A DNA stretch of 64,000 bases from Bryobacteraceae bacterium (lineage in GTDB: Bacteria; Acidobacteriota; Terriglobia; Bryobacterales; Bryobacteraceae). The notes beneath the pieces were generated by a model, which was given only the letters and a program-made list of their open reading frames with translations, did not search any database and was not told where the DNA came from. Where the stretch lies: positions 141,210 to 205,209 of the forward strand of contig JAIEMJ010000031.1 of NCBI GenBank assembly GCA_019752335.1. Direction: 5' to 3'. Numbering within the stretch: the first letter of the stretch is position 1; each line of letters opens with the position of its first letter. Shown here in pieces: positions 18,756 to 28,188 of the stretch. The position numbers and the translations under genes are program-made.

Positions 18756-20981
18756 CTAATCTTTTTTCGCTAGACCCACTCTGGCGAGCACCTTTTGGAA
18801 TCGCGGCTGGGAGCGCAGGGGCTCGTAAACCGGGTCGACCCCAATATAAACGATCATTCCTTCGCGACGTTCGCAGGCTTCCTCGAGCCAATGCAGGCCG
18901 GCTTCCACGTCGCCGGAACGGGCGGCCATACTGGCTAACTCCATCGCGGTGCCCTTGTTGCGTAGCGCCGCGAACCAGGCGCGGCGCGCGACGTGGTAGT
19001 CCTTCTGGAAACCTTGCGCCTGCTTCGCCTCACCGATGGCTCGCAGGTAGGCCTCGGCGGCCTTGGCTGCTTCGGCCGTTTTGCCCATCTGATCGAGGAT
19101 CTCCACGCGGTCCTCCAGGGCGACTGTGAAGTCCGGCTTGAGTTCGAGCGCGCGGTCCGCCCAGGCCAAGGCGGCCGGGAATTGGCGTTGGTAGTAAGCC
19201 GGGTAGCCGCTATTGAGCAGGATGATGGGCGAGAGCGGATCGAGTTCGCGCGCCCGGGCCAACTGGCGATCCGCCTCGCCGAAGCGGCCCATGGCGCCCA
19301 GATGGACGCCGAACCAGTGGTGTGCGGTGGCGTAGCCGTCGTTGAGTTGAATAGCCCGGCCGAACTCCGCCTCTGCTCCCGGAAAATCCCACTCGTAGAG
19401 CGCGCGCACCATGGCGAGTGACGTATGCGCCTCGGCCAAAGTCTCGTCGAGTTCGATGGCCCGCAGGGCGGCGGCGCGGGCGCGGGGAAAATAGTCAGAC
19501 GGATGGCCCAGACGTACGGCCGAGAGCCCGTAGCTATCGGCCAAGCCCGCGAACGCCAAAGCATAGGCGGGATCCCGGCGGATGGCCTGCTCGTAGTAGC
19601 CAATTGATTTGCGCAGGCCTTCTTCGCTGCGCTGATTGGCGAAATAACGGCCGCTGAGGTACAGGCGAAAGGCTTCAGGATCCTGGGTCTGCCGGACCGC
19701 CGGCGTCGCCGGGCCGCCCAACTGCGCGAGGAGTTCGGCATTGAGGGTCTGCTGCATCCGGCTGAGGTCCCCGGTGGGAGCGCTGTATTCTCGGCCCCAC
19801 AGGCGGGAGCCGTCGCCGGTGTCGACCAGTTCCATGGCCACGCGGTAGGCGTTGCCTTCGGCCCGGACCCGGCCAAAAAGCACAGCGCTTACCTTCAACT
19901 CGCGACCCACCGCCACCGCATCCGTGCGGCCCTGATAAACGAATACCGTCGAGCGGGCCATGACGCGCACCGTGCGCAAACGGGAACTGCTGTTGATGAG
20001 CCCTTCGGTGAGCCCCTCCGCAATGGCCGGTACCCCCCCATCCTGTGTCCCTGCCCGGAAGGGAAGAATGGCCAGGGAATTCACGCCGCGGAGCGGCGTC
20101 GCTTTGGCCCGGTTCCACCACCACGCCACCGCAACCAGCGTGAGAGGAGCCAGCGCGAGTAACAATGCCAGCCGCCACCAGCGGCGCTGGGTAGCGAGCG
20201 CGGGAGCCGGGGGACGAAGGACTTCCGGTCCTTCGCTCGCCATGAGCGATTCGTACAGACGCTGCGTGGCTAGCTCGGGTTCTGCGTCCAGTTCCGCCCG
20301 CAACGCTTCGCGGCAGACGCGGTATTGCTCCCGGGCGCGCTGACGCTGGCCCAGGCTGCCGTACAAACGCATTAACTGCCGGTGCGCTTCCTCATGCGCA
20401 CGATTCATCGTGAGCAGACGCCGGAGCGTGGCCTCGGCGCGATGCGGTTCGCCCGCGAACTCCTCGGCCCGCGCGAGCGACTCCAGTAGCCGCTCAGCTA
20501 ACTGGCGTGCCTGCTCGCGGCGGACGGAGCACCAGTCCTCGTAGCGGTCCTCTTCGAGGAGGTCACCGGTATAGAGGGCGAGCGCGGCTTCGAGCGCCGT
20601 ACGATCGCCGTCGCGCAACGCAATTGTGCCTAACTCGTCGAAGCGGTCGAGATCCACCGTCACCAACGGCTCGCCAGCCAGCTCGATCATGCTTTCCACC
20701 GTGTGCAGGTAGCGCGACGCGGCGCCCGGCTTCAGGTCCGGTTCCAGCACCCGGCGCGCGGCATGGAGCAGCTTGTGCAGATTATTCAGGGCGGCCTCGG
20801 GCTCGCTCTCGGGCCACAGCCATTCGAGCACCTGTTCGCGGTGCAGGGTGCGGTTGGGAGTGAGGGCGAGCAATTTAAGGAGCGTCTTGGCTTTCTTCCG
20901 CCCCCAACGGCTCTCGTCCACGGGTGACCCTTGCACGACTAGGTCGAACCGGCCCAAGAGTCTTAACTCAACTTCCGCCAC
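18756..20981 (-). CDS. SARP/BTAD-type regulator with membrane segment and TPR domain
   Basis: The 741-residue protein begins with an OmpR-type winged helix (VELRLLGRFDLVVQG ... SRWGRKKAKTLLKLLALTPNR, 1-95) and a bacterial transcriptional activator domain (BTAD, about 100-245) of helical repeats. A transmembrane helix follows (RLALLLALAPLTLVAVAWWW, about 270-290). The C-terminal side holds a FlgO/adenylate-cyclase-associated-like domain (LAILPFRAG ... SAVLFGRVRAEGNAYRVAMEL, about 300-410) and TPRs to about 700. The architecture places a DNA-binding domain in the cytoplasm and TPRs outside, a one-component membrane sensor. Targets are unknown; it ends 110 bp before the sigma operon. Confidence 0.85.
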   Translation of the reverse strand: MAEVELRLLGRFDLVVQGSPVDESRWGRKKAKTLLKLLALTPNRTLHREQVLEWLWPESEPEAALNNLHKLLHAARRVLEPDLKPGAASRYLHTVESMIELAGEPLVTVDLDRFDELGTIALRDGDRTALEAALALYTGDLLEEDRYEDWCSVRREQARQLAERLLESLARAEEFAGEPHRAEATLRRLLTMNRAHEEAHRQLMRLYGSLGQRQRAREQYRVCREALRAELDAEPELATQRLYESLMASEGPEVLRPPAPALATQRRWWRLALLLALAPLTLVAVAWWWNRAKATPLRGVNSLAILPFRAGTQDGGVPAIAEGLTEGLINSSSRLRTVRVMARSTVFVYQGRTDAVAVGRELKVSAVLFGRVRAEGNAYRVAMELVDTGDGSRLWGREYSAPTGDLSRMQQTLNAELLAQLGGPATPAVRQTQDPEAFRLYLSGRYFANQRSEEGLRKSIGYYEQAIRRDPAYALAFAGLADSYGLSAVRLGHPSDYFPRARAAALRAIELDETLAEAHTSLAMVRALYEWDFPGAEAEFGRAIQLNDGYATAHHWFGVHLGAMGRFGEADRQLARARELDPLSPIILLNSGYPAYYQRQFPAALAWADRALELKPDFTVALEDRVEILDQMGKTAEAAKAAEAYLRAIGEAKQAQGFQKDYHVARRAWFAALRNKGTAMELASMAARSGDVEAGLHWLEEACERREGMIVYIGVDPVYEPLRSQPRFQKVLARVGLAKKD

Positions 20982-21000
20982 TATGTGATGATACAGCGCG

Positions 21001-22776
21001 CTACGCCCCGCGCCCGGTCCTGGCGGTCAAAATGGCGAGCGTGTTCTTCCAGAGTTGCCGGCTGGAATAGTGCATGTAACCCATTTTTTTTGGCGTCTCG
21101 TCCGACAATTCTCGCAACAGGCTCTCCAGATTCGCTGGCCGTACTTTATGCTTGAGCACGATCTCGCAGGCCGCCTGCAACCAGCGGCCCGGCAGGAAGC
21201 TGTAGGAGGTGACGTTGAGGATGCCAGCCCCGTGCTGGGAAAGCACCGTGGCGGCGAGGAGCGGATCGGCATCGCGCATCTCCATCGCGCACTCGGCGGC
21301 CTGCGGGGACTCGATCAGCCCCTGCCGGACCACCTCCCAGGCTGCGGGATACTGCCTTGTCGCCATATGCACGTTAAAGGCCCAGAGATGGCGCTGCGCC
21401 TCCGTGGGATTCCCGGGCGGGTTGGACGAGAAGAGGAACTTGCGCCACTCGGGCCAGCACTGATGCTGGTCCGCCATTTGCTGAAGACGGGACGTCTCCC
21501 GGTAGTCTGGACGGCTAAAGACCGGGATCGCAGCCACGAAGGCGTCTTCGACGCGGCCGGCTTGCAGGAGCAGGGTGGTCATCAGCAGGGGCAGGTGCGG
21601 CCGCGTCCCCGGCGCGCACTGGGCCATCAACTTGCCCACATAGGCAATCGCCCGTTCCCTCTCGTTTCGCTGCGTCAGGAAGAAGACGAATCCGTTATCC
21701 GGATCGACGTTGGACTGGTCAAAGCGCAACTGAGCACGCTCCATGCTGTCGTAGTCGGACTGCTTGGCGTAGCCGGACTGGGCCAGCGTCAGCATGCGAA
21801 CCGCGATGGTGTGCTGACGCGGGCCGGACGCGCTGGTGAGCGCGGCCTCGGCGGCCTCGGATAGCTGGCGTACGCCCGCTTCGCCGAGGAGCGTACGGAG
21901 CGCCTCAATACGGTCGCCGGCGCTCTCATAGCGCAACCGGTTTTCAAAGTCATGCAGATAGAACTTGAGCAGGTACGGAATCAACGTCTGCGGTGTCGCC
22001 TTGGCGAGGCGCGCGGCCCGCAGAAACTCGTCCATGGCGGCCGGTAGCATCGTCAACAAAGCTTCGGCGCTGGCGGGGGCGCGATCAAATGTAAACAAGA
22101 GGTTGATGAGTTCCGCGATAACTTCCAGAGCAGCAAAGGGTTGGCCTTGGCCAGTCATCGCCGACGCCTGGTCGAGCTCCAGCTGTATCGCCTGGCCATG
22201 CTTTTTCCATTCCGCCGGACGGGCACTTTGCGGCGGCCGCTTCAAGCGCTTCTTTAATGCCGCGATGTAAGCCTTTAAATCGAGGGCATATCCGCCTTCC
22301 TGCACGGCGAAGTTCATGAGATGCTGCAGGAGGCGGTCGTCCTGTTGGGCCCAATTGAGCAGAAGGCCCGCCAGGACGTCACTGGGCTGCTCGCGCAGGA
22401 TCTTGTCCATCTCGGCGGCGCCCAGTTTTTTGGCCTTCGGCTTGCCCTTGGCCGAACCCTTCGCCGCCACCGGCTTGGGCTCCAAAGCCGCCAAAGCCAC
22501 GGCTACGCTATGCGCGCAGAGTAAGCCTTGCGCGCCGCGCTCGCATGGGCACTCGTACTGCAGGAAGCCGTCTTCCATCCAAAGACGAGCCAGGAAAGAC
22601 TCACCGCCGTCGCTGACGCTGGCGGCGGTCTCGTCGAGCTCAATCTCCAAGCTCGACACATGCCCCTTGAGGAAGAGTTCCTGGCCCTGCTGGAAGATCG
22701 GGATGGTCGCCAGGCGATTCAGCACCGGCCGGGCCAGAGCGGTGCCAAAGGGCTTACTCAGGCCACCCTTCGCCAT
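21001..22776 (-). CDS. SWIM zinc-finger protein
   Basis: The 591-residue protein has a SWIM zinc finger near residues 75-95: CPC followed by ERGAQGLLCAH, that is C-x-C-x(n)-C-x-H. SWIM domains bind DNA or proteins and are often fused to helicases or sit next to them. The remaining 490 residues are largely helical, with repeat-like stretches such as AQSGYAKQSDYDSMERAQLRF and RVEDAFVAAIPVFSRPDYRE, suggesting a TPR-like solenoid. A Lys/Gly-rich linker separates the two parts (AKGSAKGKPKAKKLG). It precedes an exported methyltransferase gene in the opposite functional direction of the chain only by position (same strand, downstream). Function unknown. Confidence 0.8.
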   Translation of the reverse strand: MAKGGLSKPFGTALARPVLNRLATIPIFQQGQELFLKGHVSSLEIELDETAASVSDGGESFLARLWMEDGFLQYECPCERGAQGLLCAHSVAVALAALEPKPVAAKGSAKGKPKAKKLGAAEMDKILREQPSDVLAGLLLNWAQQDDRLLQHLMNFAVQEGGYALDLKAYIAALKKRLKRPPQSARPAEWKKHGQAIQLELDQASAMTGQGQPFAALEVIAELINLLFTFDRAPASAEALLTMLPAAMDEFLRAARLAKATPQTLIPYLLKFYLHDFENRLRYESAGDRIEALRTLLGEAGVRQLSEAAEAALTSASGPRQHTIAVRMLTLAQSGYAKQSDYDSMERAQLRFDQSNVDPDNGFVFFLTQRNERERAIAYVGKLMAQCAPGTRPHLPLLMTTLLLQAGRVEDAFVAAIPVFSRPDYRETSRLQQMADQHQCWPEWRKFLFSSNPPGNPTEAQRHLWAFNVHMATRQYPAAWEVVRQGLIESPQAAECAMEMRDADPLLAATVLSQHGAGILNVTSYSFLPGRWLQAACEIVLKHKVRPANLESLLRELSDETPKKMGYMHYSSRQLWKNTLAILTARTGRGA

Positions 22777-22779
22777 CGC

Positions 22780-23430
22780 CTAACGCACCTCGAAGAAGAC
22801 CAGGTACTGGCTTTTGGGAATGTGCTCCTGGCGCCCCAGCGCCCTGAAGCCTTCGGCTTCCACTTCCTTGATGACGTCGTCCATGTCGAGCCGGATGTGA
22901 TTCACGGCGTCGCCGCCGGGCATAGCGCCTTCGCGTTTGTAGTAATCGACCAGCGCCAGGCGGCCACCGGGCTTGAGCGACGCCTTGATGCGGGCCAGCA
23001 TCTGGGCCGGGTAATCGAAGTGGTGGTAGGCATCGAGAACGAGGATGACGTCGCAGGCGTTGACGGGCAGCTTGGGATCCTTCACCGTGCCGAGGATGAA
23101 ACGCACGTTGTTGAGCCGCTCGGCCTCGGCGGTGGCGCGGGCTTTGGCGAGGAAGTCCGGGAAGATATCCTGCGCGAGGACAATACCATTGCCGCCGACG
23201 GCTTCGCTGAGGTAGGGCAGCAGGTAGCCGACACCGGTGCCGAGGTCGGCAACGGTTTGCCCGGGCTTGAGTCCCAGGGCCTGCACCAGGGCCTGCGGAC
23301 GCTGTTTAGCGTCGCGGTCTGGCGCGGTGAGGCGCTGGGCGATGCCTTTGCGCAGTTCGGGCGTCTTGTAGGCTTGATTGGCCTGGTCCGCCACTTGGGC
23401 GAGCGAGGCGGCCAGGAGGAGAGTGAGCAT
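22780..23430 (-). CDS. Class I SAM-dependent methyltransferase with an export-type leader
   Basis: The 216-residue protein has a Rossmann methyltransferase core: motif I VADLGTGVGYLLPYL (about residues 60-75), the acidic post-I strand IVLAQDIFP, motif IV CDVILVLDAYHHF, and post-motif LKPGGRLALVDYYKR. The N terminus MLTLLLAASLAQVADQ looks like a cleavable signal peptide, which is odd because SAM is cytoplasmic. Similar leaders occur in other Acidobacteria methyltransferases as far as I recall. The substrate is unknown. The gene lies 6 bp after the homoserine dehydrogenase stop and 3 bp before the SWIM gene start, so the three are probably co-transcribed. Confidence 0.87.
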   Translation of the reverse strand: MLTLLLAASLAQVADQANQAYKTPELRKGIAQRLTAPDRDAKQRPQALVQALGLKPGQTVADLGTGVGYLLPYLSEAVGGNGIVLAQDIFPDFLAKARATAEAERLNNVRFILGTVKDPKLPVNACDVILVLDAYHHFDYPAQMLARIKASLKPGGRLALVDYYKREGAMPGGDAVNHIRLDMDDVIKEVEAEGFRALGRQEHIPKSQYLVFFEVR

Positions 23431-23436
23431 TTTGGG

Positions 23437-24732
23437 CTAGAGTCCTTTCTCGATGGGCATGGCGAGCGGGGGCTCGATGACGAAATCCAGGGCGGCCATC
23501 TCGGCGACGGCGGCGCGGATGGCGCCTTCCTCGGCGGGCTCCACGGTGATGACGAAGGGGAGGTCTTCCTTCGGTTCGTTCGGCAACTGCAGCACGGCAT
23601 CGATGCTGATGCCCTTGGCGGCCAGAATGCCGGCGAGCTTGGCGATGATGCCGTGGGCGTCGCGCACGCGGAACCGCAGGTAATAGCTGGAGCGCAGTTG
23701 TTCCATCGGCCGCGGCTCGCCGCTGGCCAGTTGGACGTGGGCGAAGGGCGAGGTCCGCGCGCCGCCGCGGAGTTCGCGCGCCACGCGGACCAGGTCGCTG
23801 ACGACCGCTACGCCCGTGGGGTGCGCGCCCGCGCCGCGACCGTAGTAGAAGGTGTCCTGGCCGAACTCGCCCTTCACCCAGACGGCGTTGTAAGCGCCCG
23901 TGACGCCGGCCATGATCGCCGATTGCGGCAGCAGGCTGGGCCGCACGGAGAGCAGCAGCCCGGTGGGTGTGCGGCGCGCGGCGCAGATCAGGCGGATGGT
24001 GTGCTTGAGGGTGTGGGCGTAGGCGAAGTCCAAAGGCGATACGCGGCGTATGCCTTCGGTGTAGATCGTGGCCGGGTCAACGCGTTGGCCGAAAGCGAGG
24101 CCGGCCAGGATAGCCAGCTTCGAACGGGCATCGAAGCCATCGACGTCGGCGGTGGGGTCGGCCTCGGCGTAGCCGAGGCGCTGGGCTTCGGCCAGGACGT
24201 CGGCGAAGGCGGAGCCCTTTTGCTCAATCTCGGTAAGAATGTAGTTGCAGGTGCCGTTTAGGATGCCGAAAAGGGTCTCAATCCGGTCGCCGCTGATGCC
24301 GTCGCGGAGAACGGTGTGCACGGGAATGCCGCCGGCGACGCTCGCTTCCATGGCGAGGCTGGCGCCATGAGCGACGGCCAAGGCCCAGAGTTCGGGTCCC
24401 GCGGCGGCGAGCAGCTCTTTATTGGCGGTGACGACGCTCTTCCCGGCGGTGAGGGCCGCTTCGATGATCTCGCGCGCCGTCCCCGTGCCGCCGACGAGTT
24501 CGGCGACGATCTCCACTTCGGGATGCGCGACCACCTCGCGCCAGTTCGTGGTCTTCAGTACGCCCGGCAGCGCGGGCAATTCGCGAGTGTTCACACTCGG
24601 CGAGCAAACGGCGGCGATTTCCAACGGAAATCCCAGCTTTTCAGCAAGACTTTGCGCGTTACCGGTGAGAATGGCCAAGGCTCCGGAGCCCACATTGCCC
24701 AGTCCGATGACGCCAATTTTGACGGGTTTCAT
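23437..24732 (-). CDS. hom: Homoserine dehydrogenase
   Basis: This enzyme reduces aspartate semialdehyde to homoserine in threonine/methionine synthesis. The 431-residue protein has an N-terminal Rossmann domain (IGVIGLGNVGSGALAIL), the NAD-binding VTANKELLA segment, and the catalytic domain with ILNGTCNYILTEIE, GYAEADPTADVDG and DARSKLAILAGLAFG. A C-terminal ACT domain (YYLRFRVRDAHGIIAKLAGIL, about residues 350-430) normally gives threonine feedback inhibition. The length fits the monofunctional bacterial enzyme. It is followed by a methyltransferase gene after 6 bp. Confidence 0.95.
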   Translation of the reverse strand: MKPVKIGVIGLGNVGSGALAILTGNAQSLAEKLGFPLEIAAVCSPSVNTRELPALPGVLKTTNWREVVAHPEVEIVAELVGGTGTAREIIEAALTAGKSVVTANKELLAAAGPELWALAVAHGASLAMEASVAGGIPVHTVLRDGISGDRIETLFGILNGTCNYILTEIEQKGSAFADVLAEAQRLGYAEADPTADVDGFDARSKLAILAGLAFGQRVDPATIYTEGIRRVSPLDFAYAHTLKHTIRLICAARRTPTGLLLSVRPSLLPQSAIMAGVTGAYNAVWVKGEFGQDTFYYGRGAGAHPTGVAVVSDLVRVARELRGGARTSPFAHVQLASGEPRPMEQLRSSYYLRFRVRDAHGIIAKLAGILAAKGISIDAVLQLPNEPKEDLPFVITVEPAEEGAIRAAVAEMAALDFVIEPPLAMPIEKGL

Positions 24733-24749
24733 TCACTGGCCATGGTAGC

Positions 24750-27700
24750 TCAGAAGGAGAACCGTAGCGCCAACTGGATCCGGCGGCCCGGGCGAGTCGC
24801 CGTCACCTGCCCGAACTGCGTGTTCACCTGGCGCGCCTGCGCGTCGAAACGAGCCGTGGTGTCCACCCCAGTGAACTGCGTATGGTTGAAGGCGTTATAG
24901 AACTCGGCGCGGAGTTGCGTGCGGAAACGTTCCCGCACCGTGATGTTCTTGTAAGCCGTCAGGTCCCAATTGAAGATGCCCGGCAGCCGAACCACCGTGC
25001 GGGCCGCGCTCCCGTAGGTGCCTGCGGCCGGCTGCGCGAAGACGTCCGTGCGGAACCAACGCGAGAAGTTGCGCTCGTCGCGGCCCAGGTTCGGGTTTCC
25101 GCGAATATCAATGCGCGCGCCATCCGTCGGCGAACCGGTAATGTCCACCGCCGTGACCGTGCCAAAGCCGACTCCCGAGGGCGGCCCCGATGAGGCCGTG
25201 AAAATGCCGGAGAACTGCCAGTCGTTCACCAGCCGTTTGGCGATCCGCGGCCCGGTGGTCCAGTTCGGCAGGTCGTACAGCCAGTTCACCTTGGCGACAT
25301 GCGTACGGTCGAAGGCGGAAAGCCCGTAGTTCCAGATGCGGACGGGCACCAGCACGGAGACCGCGTTACCGTCATCGGAGTTGTAGTCGAGCGACTTGGA
25401 CCATGTGTAGCTGATGCCGTACTGCAACTGCTTGGCGAAGCGCCGGTTTGCGGAGACCTGCAGCGAGTGGTAGTTCGAGGAGCCCGCCGGTTCGCGCATC
25501 AGTAGATTGCCCCAGCCCGGGTACGGGCGCAGGAAGTTCAACGGCAGCGGCCGGTTCGTGGTGGGGTCGTTGGCGGAGGCTTGGAAGTTGGTGCCGAAGG
25601 GAATCGCGTTCAGGTTACGCTGCCAGAGCAGGTGGCGGCCGAGTGATCCCACGTAGCCCACATCGAGCACCGTCTTGTAGCCGATGTCGCGCTGCAGCGT
25701 GAGCGAGAAGTTGGCGACGCGCGGCGTCTTTGCGTTCAAGTCGAGGCCGGAGACGTTGGCGGGGAAGAGCACGCCCGACGCATTCTGCAGCGTAGAGATG
25801 TTGCTGAAGTAGACCGAGGGCCGGTCGACAATCGGGGGTTGAATGCTGAAGTCAGTAAGTACCGTGCCGTGCGACATGCGGTTATAAAAGACGCCCACGC
25901 CGCCGCGCAAGGACGTTTTGCCGTTGCCGAAGACGTCCCAGGCGAAGCCCGCGCGCGGGCCGGCCAGGATGCCGGGGTCCTGCATCAGCGAGCGCGGCAC
26001 CTTGCTATCGGTTAATGGCGAGATCATGCCGTTTGAAGCCGAACCACGGCCGGGGGCAATGGAGCCGATGAGGGTGCCGGGCAGGATCGCGCCGTTGTTG
26101 GGATTACGGCCCACGCGGACGCCGCCCTGTAGCGCGGGTTCCACCAGGGAGACGGCGCGCGAACGGTCGTAAGCTGGGGCCCAGAATCCGGACAACGCGT
26201 CGCCGTTGATCCAGGACTGTGGCAGATAGTGAAAGCGCACGCCAAGGTCCAGCGAGAAGCGTCGGGTGACCTTCCAGCTATCCTGGACGAACCACTCCGT
26301 ATTGGACGCGTAGTTCACCGGAAATGGCCGCCGCGTGGGTTCGTCGTATTGGTTGAAGACGCCCAAGGCGGCGTTGGAGAACGCATAGTCCGTGTCGAGC
26401 GGGTTATTCACGTTGCGGCCAAAGTTGAACTCGCCGTTGAAGGCGCCGGCGGTGGACTGATTCGCCGCCCACAGCCGGTCAAAATAGAAGCCCAGCTTCA
26501 CCGTGTGCTTGGTGAACGTCTTCGAGAAGTTATTCGAGAAGGAGATGATTTCATGAGTCGTAGTCAGTGGCGTCCGGCTATCCATGCTGACGGCCACGGC
26601 GTTGGGGACGCCACCGAAGCTCATATTCGGAATCAGGTTCAAGGGGTTATTCGCGGGGTTTAATTGGCCCGCGCGAAAACCAATCGTATCGCGCTGAATA
26701 GATCTCAAGGCGGCGTCATCAATGGTGTTATTCAACGGCCGCGTGGAGTAATTCATGTTCAGCTCATTGACGATGGTGGGCGAAATGATGCGCTGATAAC
26801 GCACCAGAAATAGTTTTCCATGGTTATCCGAGTTCTGCCGGAAGACGTCGTAGTTTCCTGTCCCCGCGGGAATGCCCACTTTGCCGTCGTTAATGTCTTT
26901 CCGTGCGGAGTAAGAGAAGGCGATCAGGTTCTTCGAATTCAGATTGTAGTCTACCTTGAGCGTGTCGGTGCGTTTCGGCTGCCGGACCACATCCTGGAAA
27001 ATGTAATTGAAGTTGCCCCGGGAAACAGCGCGGTTGGTGAAATTGGGTAAGGGGAGAAAACGCAAGAGTGCCGCGCCGTTGGGGTCCAGCCGATTGGGCG
27101 GAATGATGTTATTCGGAAACGGCGTGCGATTATTGGCCGGATCGCGCACGACGGTGAGCGCGTTATTCACGTCGAGCGACTGCGAGAAATCGCCGCGGCG
27201 TTCTAGTTCGGTCGGCGTGGTGCGCTGCGCGAGTTCTGTCGGGATCGAGAGGGGCCAATACTCCTGGCTCCAAAAGAAGAATAGCTTGTCTTTGTTCTTG
27301 TTAAAGCCGCCTGGCAGAATTACGGGGCCGCCTAATTGGTAGTTCCAGGTGTCAAAACGGTAACGCGGCCGGGTGCGGCCTAAGCGGTTATTGAAAAAGT
27401 CATTCGCGTTGAGGATTTCGTTACGCTTGAAGTAACTCGCCAAACCATGAAATTCCCGCGAGCCTGACTTTGTCACAATTTGCACGTTGGCGCCGGACAT
27501 GCGGCCATATTCCGCCTGGTAGTTACTCAGCAGGACCTTCACCTCGGCCACCGCATCCATCGAGACGGAGACCAGCGCATTGAAGTTATTGCCGATCGCA
27601 TTCACCGTCGCGCCGTCGATGGTGAGGTTATTCGTATTGCGGCGATTTCCTTGGGCGTAGAAATTCCAATTGGTGGCCAGGTTCTCCGGGTCATCGAGAT

Positions 27701-28175
27701 CCACCACGCCCGGCAATAACGACACCAGCGAAGTTACATTGCGTCCGCGAATGGCCAGGTTCTGTACCTGCGAGCCCGTCAGTGTTCCCGAGCGTTCGGC
27801 GGTGAGCGTCTGCACCACGGCGGCCTGATCACTCACCTGCACGGCGTCAGTCGTTTGGCCGATTTCGAGCCTCAGGTCCGACAGATTCAATGTCTCCGCG
27901 GCGGAGACATTGATCGAGGTCCGCTGCAGGCGGCGAAAGCCGGCGGCCTCCACCGAGAGCGTATAGACGCCCGGTTGCAGCGAGCCAAAGAAGAAGCGGC
28001 CGGTTTCGTTGCTGGTGGCGGCGCGCTCAGCCCGCGTGGAATCCTGCACCAGCTTAAGCGAAGCCCCCGCGACGAGGGCATTGGCCGGGTCAGTAATGGT
28101 GCCGGTAAGCGAGCCGGTGATGGACTGCGCCGGAAGCAGCGTCGTCGAAAGAAGGAGGAGAGCCCAGGTACGCAT
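24750..28175 (-). CDS. TonB-dependent receptor-like outer-membrane protein (Oar type)
   Basis: The 1141-residue protein starts with a signal peptide (MRTWALLLLSTTLLPAQ) and a carboxypeptidase regulatory-like domain (SITGSLTGTITDPANALVAG, about 20-105). A plug region follows (VSLLPGVVDL, LTIDGATVNA, YQAEYGRMSGANVQIVTKSG), then a long beta-barrel that ends in the outer-membrane assembly signal RIQLALRFSF. This is the Oar-like family, widely expanded in Acidobacteria, for which uptake of polymers or outer-membrane interactions is proposed but the ligand is unknown. It lies on the same strand 17 bp before the homoserine dehydrogenase gene, but the functions look unrelated. Confidence 0.92.
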   Translation of the reverse strand: MRTWALLLLSTTLLPAQSITGSLTGTITDPANALVAGASLKLVQDSTRAERAATSNETGRFFFGSLQPGVYTLSVEAAGFRRLQRTSINVSAAETLNLSDLRLEIGQTTDAVQVSDQAAVVQTLTAERSGTLTGSQVQNLAIRGRNVTSLVSLLPGVVDLDDPENLATNWNFYAQGNRRNTNNLTIDGATVNAIGNNFNALVSVSMDAVAEVKVLLSNYQAEYGRMSGANVQIVTKSGSREFHGLASYFKRNEILNANDFFNNRLGRTRPRYRFDTWNYQLGGPVILPGGFNKNKDKLFFFWSQEYWPLSIPTELAQRTTPTELERRGDFSQSLDVNNALTVVRDPANNRTPFPNNIIPPNRLDPNGAALLRFLPLPNFTNRAVSRGNFNYIFQDVVRQPKRTDTLKVDYNLNSKNLIAFSYSARKDINDGKVGIPAGTGNYDVFRQNSDNHGKLFLVRYQRIISPTIVNELNMNYSTRPLNNTIDDAALRSIQRDTIGFRAGQLNPANNPLNLIPNMSFGGVPNAVAVSMDSRTPLTTTHEIISFSNNFSKTFTKHTVKLGFYFDRLWAANQSTAGAFNGEFNFGRNVNNPLDTDYAFSNAALGVFNQYDEPTRRPFPVNYASNTEWFVQDSWKVTRRFSLDLGVRFHYLPQSWINGDALSGFWAPAYDRSRAVSLVEPALQGGVRVGRNPNNGAILPGTLIGSIAPGRGSASNGMISPLTDSKVPRSLMQDPGILAGPRAGFAWDVFGNGKTSLRGGVGVFYNRMSHGTVLTDFSIQPPIVDRPSVYFSNISTLQNASGVLFPANVSGLDLNAKTPRVANFSLTLQRDIGYKTVLDVGYVGSLGRHLLWQRNLNAIPFGTNFQASANDPTTNRPLPLNFLRPYPGWGNLLMREPAGSSNYHSLQVSANRRFAKQLQYGISYTWSKSLDYNSDDGNAVSVLVPVRIWNYGLSAFDRTHVAKVNWLYDLPNWTTGPRIAKRLVNDWQFSGIFTASSGPPSGVGFGTVTAVDITGSPTDGARIDIRGNPNLGRDERNFSRWFRTDVFAQPAAGTYGSAARTVVRLPGIFNWDLTAYKNITVRERFRTQLRAEFYNAFNHTQFTGVDTTARFDAQARQVNTQFGQVTATRPGRRIQLALRFSF

Positions 28176-28188
28176 GGGCCGAATTCTA

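Noticed and set aside
22528..24261. 577-aa plus-strand frame across SWIM, methyltransferase and homoserine dehydrogenase genes
   Set aside because: It crosses three real genes on the other strand and has low-complexity Gly/Val/Glu-rich composition.
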